A stretch of DNA of 64,000 nucleotides from Ectocarpus siliculosus (Eukaryota > Sar > Phaeophyceae > Ectocarpales > Ectocarpaceae). Position numbers and translations under genes: made by a program. Location: contig FN649727.1 of assembly GCA_000310025.1 (NCBI GenBank), positions 4,321,784 through 4,385,783 of the forward strand, written 5' to 3'. The notes beneath the pieces are model-generated. The model saw only the letters and a list, made by a program, of their open reading frames with translations. It ran no database searches and had not been told where the DNA came from. Positions within the stretch are counted from its first letter, which is position 1. Every line of letters starts with the position of its first letter. This document shows, in pieces, positions 60,701 through 64,000 of this stretch.

Positions 60701-63067
60701 TCTGCCGGTGTTGACGCTCCCCGAGAACCTTTTCAATAGCGAGTCATGGCGGTGGTCAGAGAGTGAAATCGATGGAATGTCAGCGATATTAGGGCCAGCC
60801 GACGTTCACACCACGTTTTATGTAGCTCTGCCACCTGAGGGAAATGTGTAGTACACGTCTCACCACTAAAAATGGGGGGACTGTCGCCATAGTAAATAGA
60901 ACGAAAACACACGCAACACACCTGAGGGAAATACCGCGAACGCAGCAATGTGGCAACCAATTAATCGAGCTACAGATGTTTCAACGATCAGGTGTCATTT
61001 GTTGTTGGGTAGACGTTGGTCGTGGTGGCGGATGTAAGCTCCCGGTGTCGTCGAGGAGACGAGGGGTCAGCAAGGGGCGTCGATAGAGGGGCTCTGGTGA
61101 AAGTCCCGTGCTTACGATTATAGAGCAGATTACGCCGATATGCTAATGCGTCTTCTAGAGGAAGGTTTCAAACTATGGCCAATCGGTATGGTGTGAAACC
61201 CATGCTTTTAAGTTTACTACTGTAGAGGGGGAAGTACAGTTGTGGAACACGTTTGATTCGCGAGGTGCAAAGGGCATATGATGCAAAAGTGATGTGACTA
61301 CAAAGTGTACCGGGTTCTTTACGAAGACGATGGACATCGTCAGTCGACGTAGTTGGTTGTTGGTTCGAGAGAGGTGGGTAGCGCGCCAACACGTCGCACA
61401 ATCCAGAAACGCGAAACGATGCAACAACGTCGAAAACGGCGACGGTGTTACTCACTCGAACAGTTTTTTCTGGGAATGGCGCCGTCTTTGTTGTGGAAAA
61501 ACTACAGCCCGAGAGAGGCGGGCGATGGCGATAAGTCAGACGGGGACGCCCCTTTACCAACATGAGTACGCAAACAGTCATTGACCGTATCGAAGTGCAA
61601 CGAACGCCGAACCTTTTTCTCCAAGACGATATCTTTGTGGAGCAGATCAAGCAGCTCATCCTTGTTCATGTCCTCCACATGCTTGCCCCTGCACTGCAAG
61701 CTGTACTTAACTTCCGCATGCCTACGCGCGCGTTTGACGGTGCGGTGGAGGCGACATGCCGTGTCAACGGCGGCCGTAACACGGACAGCGGGCGGGAGTC
61801 ATCACAAAAGAAACGGACGACACGTATATAGATCTGTTCACATCTACAGGCCATACGCGCTGGCAGTAGTCTAACCCCCATGAACGGCATGTAAGAGGAC
61901 GGCGTAGTTCAAGCACGAAGACAAGTGCAACGAAACCATCAAATGTACCCAGTGGCACGGTGCCGGCGTCTAACGGCAACACAATATCATAAGAACCACA
62001 GCCGTGGATTTGCAAGGGTGGCGGTGCAGTCTAGACAACAAGCTCGGCGCAAACGAGCCCTCGCAGCAACATATTATCAGCGCCCCAACATAATTCTTGC
62101 TCTTATTAATGATATCACCAACGGCCGGGTTCTTCCCAATACCCGGGGTACGATGTCGAAGGCATGAACTTTACAACTTCTTGGATAGCTATGGCCCTTG
62201 TTCTAATGGTTTCCGAGCGAAGGGGGGGTTACATAGTGTCGTCATGAATCGCCCACTCTTTTGTCTTTTGGACAACCTCTAACGGCTCCTCTCGTGATTC
62301 GTCTCACTCACTTGATCTTCGGGAGGATGGTGTACTTGATGTGGTGCAGCCTATGAATTGTCGGGGGAGGCTTCCAAACGCCATAGTACTGGGTCAGGGC
62401 GGTCAACTTCTCGATCTGCGAAGCAAGGCCGTCCAACATGAGCAACCCCGTGCCGGAGAGGATGGGTCGAACGTACTTAGCATGAGTCATGTAGGTGCTT
62501 CCAGACACAAACCAAATACCGGTAAAAACATACATTCAAACATGCCTATTCACTTCATATGCGTGTACTCTTCAATTCATGTACGCACAACACATCTCCT
62601 CGACAGAGCACATGAAGTTCATAGTGGACCGAAGGACAGTCGACCAGAGAAAACCAAAAACGGAGAGGTCGTCTGAGTTTCTGAAACGCTGGACACTGAA
62701 TCATTGTTTCTAGACGACAACGGAAACGCGGTACTGTAGATTCGCACCATAGTCTGGAAGGCAAAACACACACATCTTTTTTTCATGTCAGCTCCTACCC
62801 TGGTTTCGCGAGAGTTTTACCTGCTTGCACTCCCCCACGCATAAACTAATAAGTGTCATACACAACCAACAGTAATGTGGTTATCCTTGCCTCGTTCTCC
62901 TCGACGTTTTCCTTCTCTTCTGGGAATATCTCGTCCGGCTCCTGCTTCTGCATCGTCTGTAGCAGCAGCCGGCTCCTCTCTGTGGTGTCGCCCCTCCAGT
63001 GCTCCTGCCAGTGCGAGTCCGGCCCTATCTCGAACCACCAGTGATCCTTGCCGCCCCAGGCAAACCC
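50525..63067 (-). CDS. RCC1-repeat plus F5/8 type C (discoidin) domain protein, 5' end not found
   Basis: Eighteen minus-strand exons join in phase (3144 nt, 1047 residues): 62871-63067, 62312-62497, 61613-61688, 59430-59575, 58899-58984, 58697-58809, 57994-58131, 57448-57585, 56884-56967, 56332-56526, 55573-55734, 55070-55192, 54498-54707, 53557-53730, 53200-53295, 52627-52857, 51493-51681, 50525-51124. The N-terminal part (GFAWGGKDHWWFEIGPDS, then a helical region with MNKDELLDLLHKD and LRLEIEEMWAPLREIQAED) is unknown to me. At least five RCC1-type units follow: GANHVLLVHRSGQLYTWG, GYNHSSAITTSGRVYTWG, CGAAHTACVTASGHLFIWG, GRVYQAGS and GYGHSCCCTMDGELYTWG. RCC1 units form a beta-propeller used for protein docking. 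A discoidin-like domain comes next: AMGRPSRQSSVYDGLSAGMA, then GWWEVDLGQLVHVHQVKIWN, then ARYVRVQLQGFDFLHMAQVE. A 199-residue Ser/Gly-rich basic tail ends the protein. The first exon enters in phase 0 without a start codon, so the gene continues upstream, perhaps beyond the window. Donor 53557 appears to be GC rather than GT. Confidence 0.88.
51701..51728. repeat. (GA)n microsatellite
   Basis: About thirteen GA dinucleotides just upstream (on the minus strand) of the acceptor for exon 51493-51681. On the transcribed strand they give a CT-rich polypyrimidine tract. Confidence 0.85.
59782..59811. repeat. 9-bp tandem repeat, three copies
   Basis: The unit atgcctaca is repeated three times, in an intron of the RCC1-discoidin gene. 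Confidence 0.8.
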
Positions 63068-64000
63068 CTGCTTGCACGTTCGTGTAGACCATACGTGTCG
63101 TTTGGTGCCGTTTTTTTCTCTTCAATTATGTTCGTTTGCCGTGTGTCTCTCTTCTTTATTTAGTGTTGCTGCTGGTGTCCTCAAATTGAGAACGGTTGTT
63201 TGAGCTTCTCACAGTACCTCCCCTTCTGCACTCTTCAACACCAAGAAACGAACGTCTGTGGTTTCGCATTTATCAGAAAATGGCCCATGAGGACGTCCCT
63301 TGACTTGCGAACAAAGAAGTGAAAGTTTCCAAAAGCGACAAATCAAGGAAGCGATAAAATGCCAAACAAGGGTATTGAACCCATCGCTTGAACTTGGAAG
63401 CCAAGACAAGGCAATATGTATCTTAGGGTTCCAACGCTAACTAGGCGGGGAGCATTCGTCTCATCGAGTTTATCCCGTCCGCCAGGTCATCCTCACTCCA
63501 CGGAGAAAGGGTTTGCACACAAAATAAAAATAGCGAAACAACCGTGCAAAGATGGTGTGTTCTGTCCTAGACAGCAGCACCTTTACTTGTCGAGTTTCTC
63601 ATCAACGCCGAAACCAGCTCGATCACACCTAGATAGCACGTGTGGGAGGTGGTGGGGCAACATAAATTGCTCCTGCAATAATGCTGTTGCTGGAGGTAGC
63701 CTAGAACTTGAGACGAAGCCAGACAAAAATAAAAGTAGGTTGGCTCGAGACAAACAGGCCGTTTTAACCCATCCAAGAGCAAGCACGCCCCACGCAGGCA
63801 CGAAAGAAGGCGGCTTGGGGAAACCACACAACAATTTATACACAGTCTCAGTGGTAGTCTTCCACGTCTTTTGTATGTCTTGCTTCTCTCTCTCCCACAC
63901 ACCCTTGCTCCACGGCCCCCCTCTCAAAGGTTTGCCCGCGTATTTTGTGTTTGTCGATATACTATCACACGTTCGTGTGTTGCATTTGTACCTCTCCCAG
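63068..64000. other. Upstream of the first located RCC1-gene exon; no exon recognised
   Basis: This is expected to be intron, further 5' exons, or promoter of the minus-strand gene. Two overlapping minus-strand ORFs at about 63567-63927 have Cys-rich, unbiased composition and no motif, so I do not call them. Confidence 0.4.

Noticed and set aside
62856-63125. Minus-strand ORF in a second frame over exon 62871-63067
   Set aside because: The Trp-rich frame that joins in phase to the downstream exons is far more protein-like; the other frame is its shadow.
63340-63420. tRNA-like ggttcaatacc on the minus strand
   Set aside because: The putative acceptor 3' strand has no complementary 5' strand at the right distance.

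Overview
The window looks like nuclear DNA of an intron-rich eukaryote. A brown alga or other photosynthetic stramenopile (Ectocarpus-like) is my best inference. The reasons are genes split into 4 to 18 or more short GT-AG exons, introns of several hundred bases, mixed neighbour orientation, many short dispersed repeats, and one protein with a signal peptide followed by an Ala-Phe cleavage motif like that of heterokont plastid precursors. I see no bacterial operons, rRNA, tRNA or CRISPR.

Exons were assembled by hand. In all six gene models the junction phases and total length agree with an open frame; the one exception is a suspected one-base frameshift in the WW-domain gene.

Layout: 1-10 kb is repeat-rich and gene-poor. 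It holds a near-identical 1.2 kb direct duplication (1-1210 and 8320-9532), a 166-bp tandem repeat (4218-4889) and three weak exon candidates. 11.5-21.1 kb (minus) is a complete PA2G4/EBP1 homologue of 397 residues; its introns carry three same-orientation copies of a ~252-bp element. 23.6-25.6 kb (minus) is a WW-domain protein. 25.6-28.6 kb (plus) is a 237-residue protein resembling the PAP/fibrillin family, possibly starting head-to-head with the WW gene; a TIR element lies in its first intron. 29.7-36.3 kb (plus) is a complete DNA polymerase eta of 639 residues with UBZ finger and C-terminal PIP-like motif. 37.3-48.1 kb (plus) is a Gfo/Idh/MocA oxidoreductase, most like myo-inositol 2-dehydrogenase, with a probable plastid presequence. 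Its introns hold a LINE 3' fragment, a TIR-element fragment, a 95-bp-stem inverted repeat, a 17-bp tandem array and a candidate poison micro-exon. 50.5-63.1 kb (minus) is a large protein with RCC1 repeats followed by an F5/8-type C (discoidin) domain; its 5' end is not found and may lie outside the window.

The genes do not form a pathway: they cover translation/growth control, lesion-bypass replication, inositol metabolism and a probable scaffold. The most unusual items are the RCC1-discoidin architecture, the long intronic hairpin, the duplicated micro-exon whose inclusion would stop translation, and the structured mobile fragments in introns.
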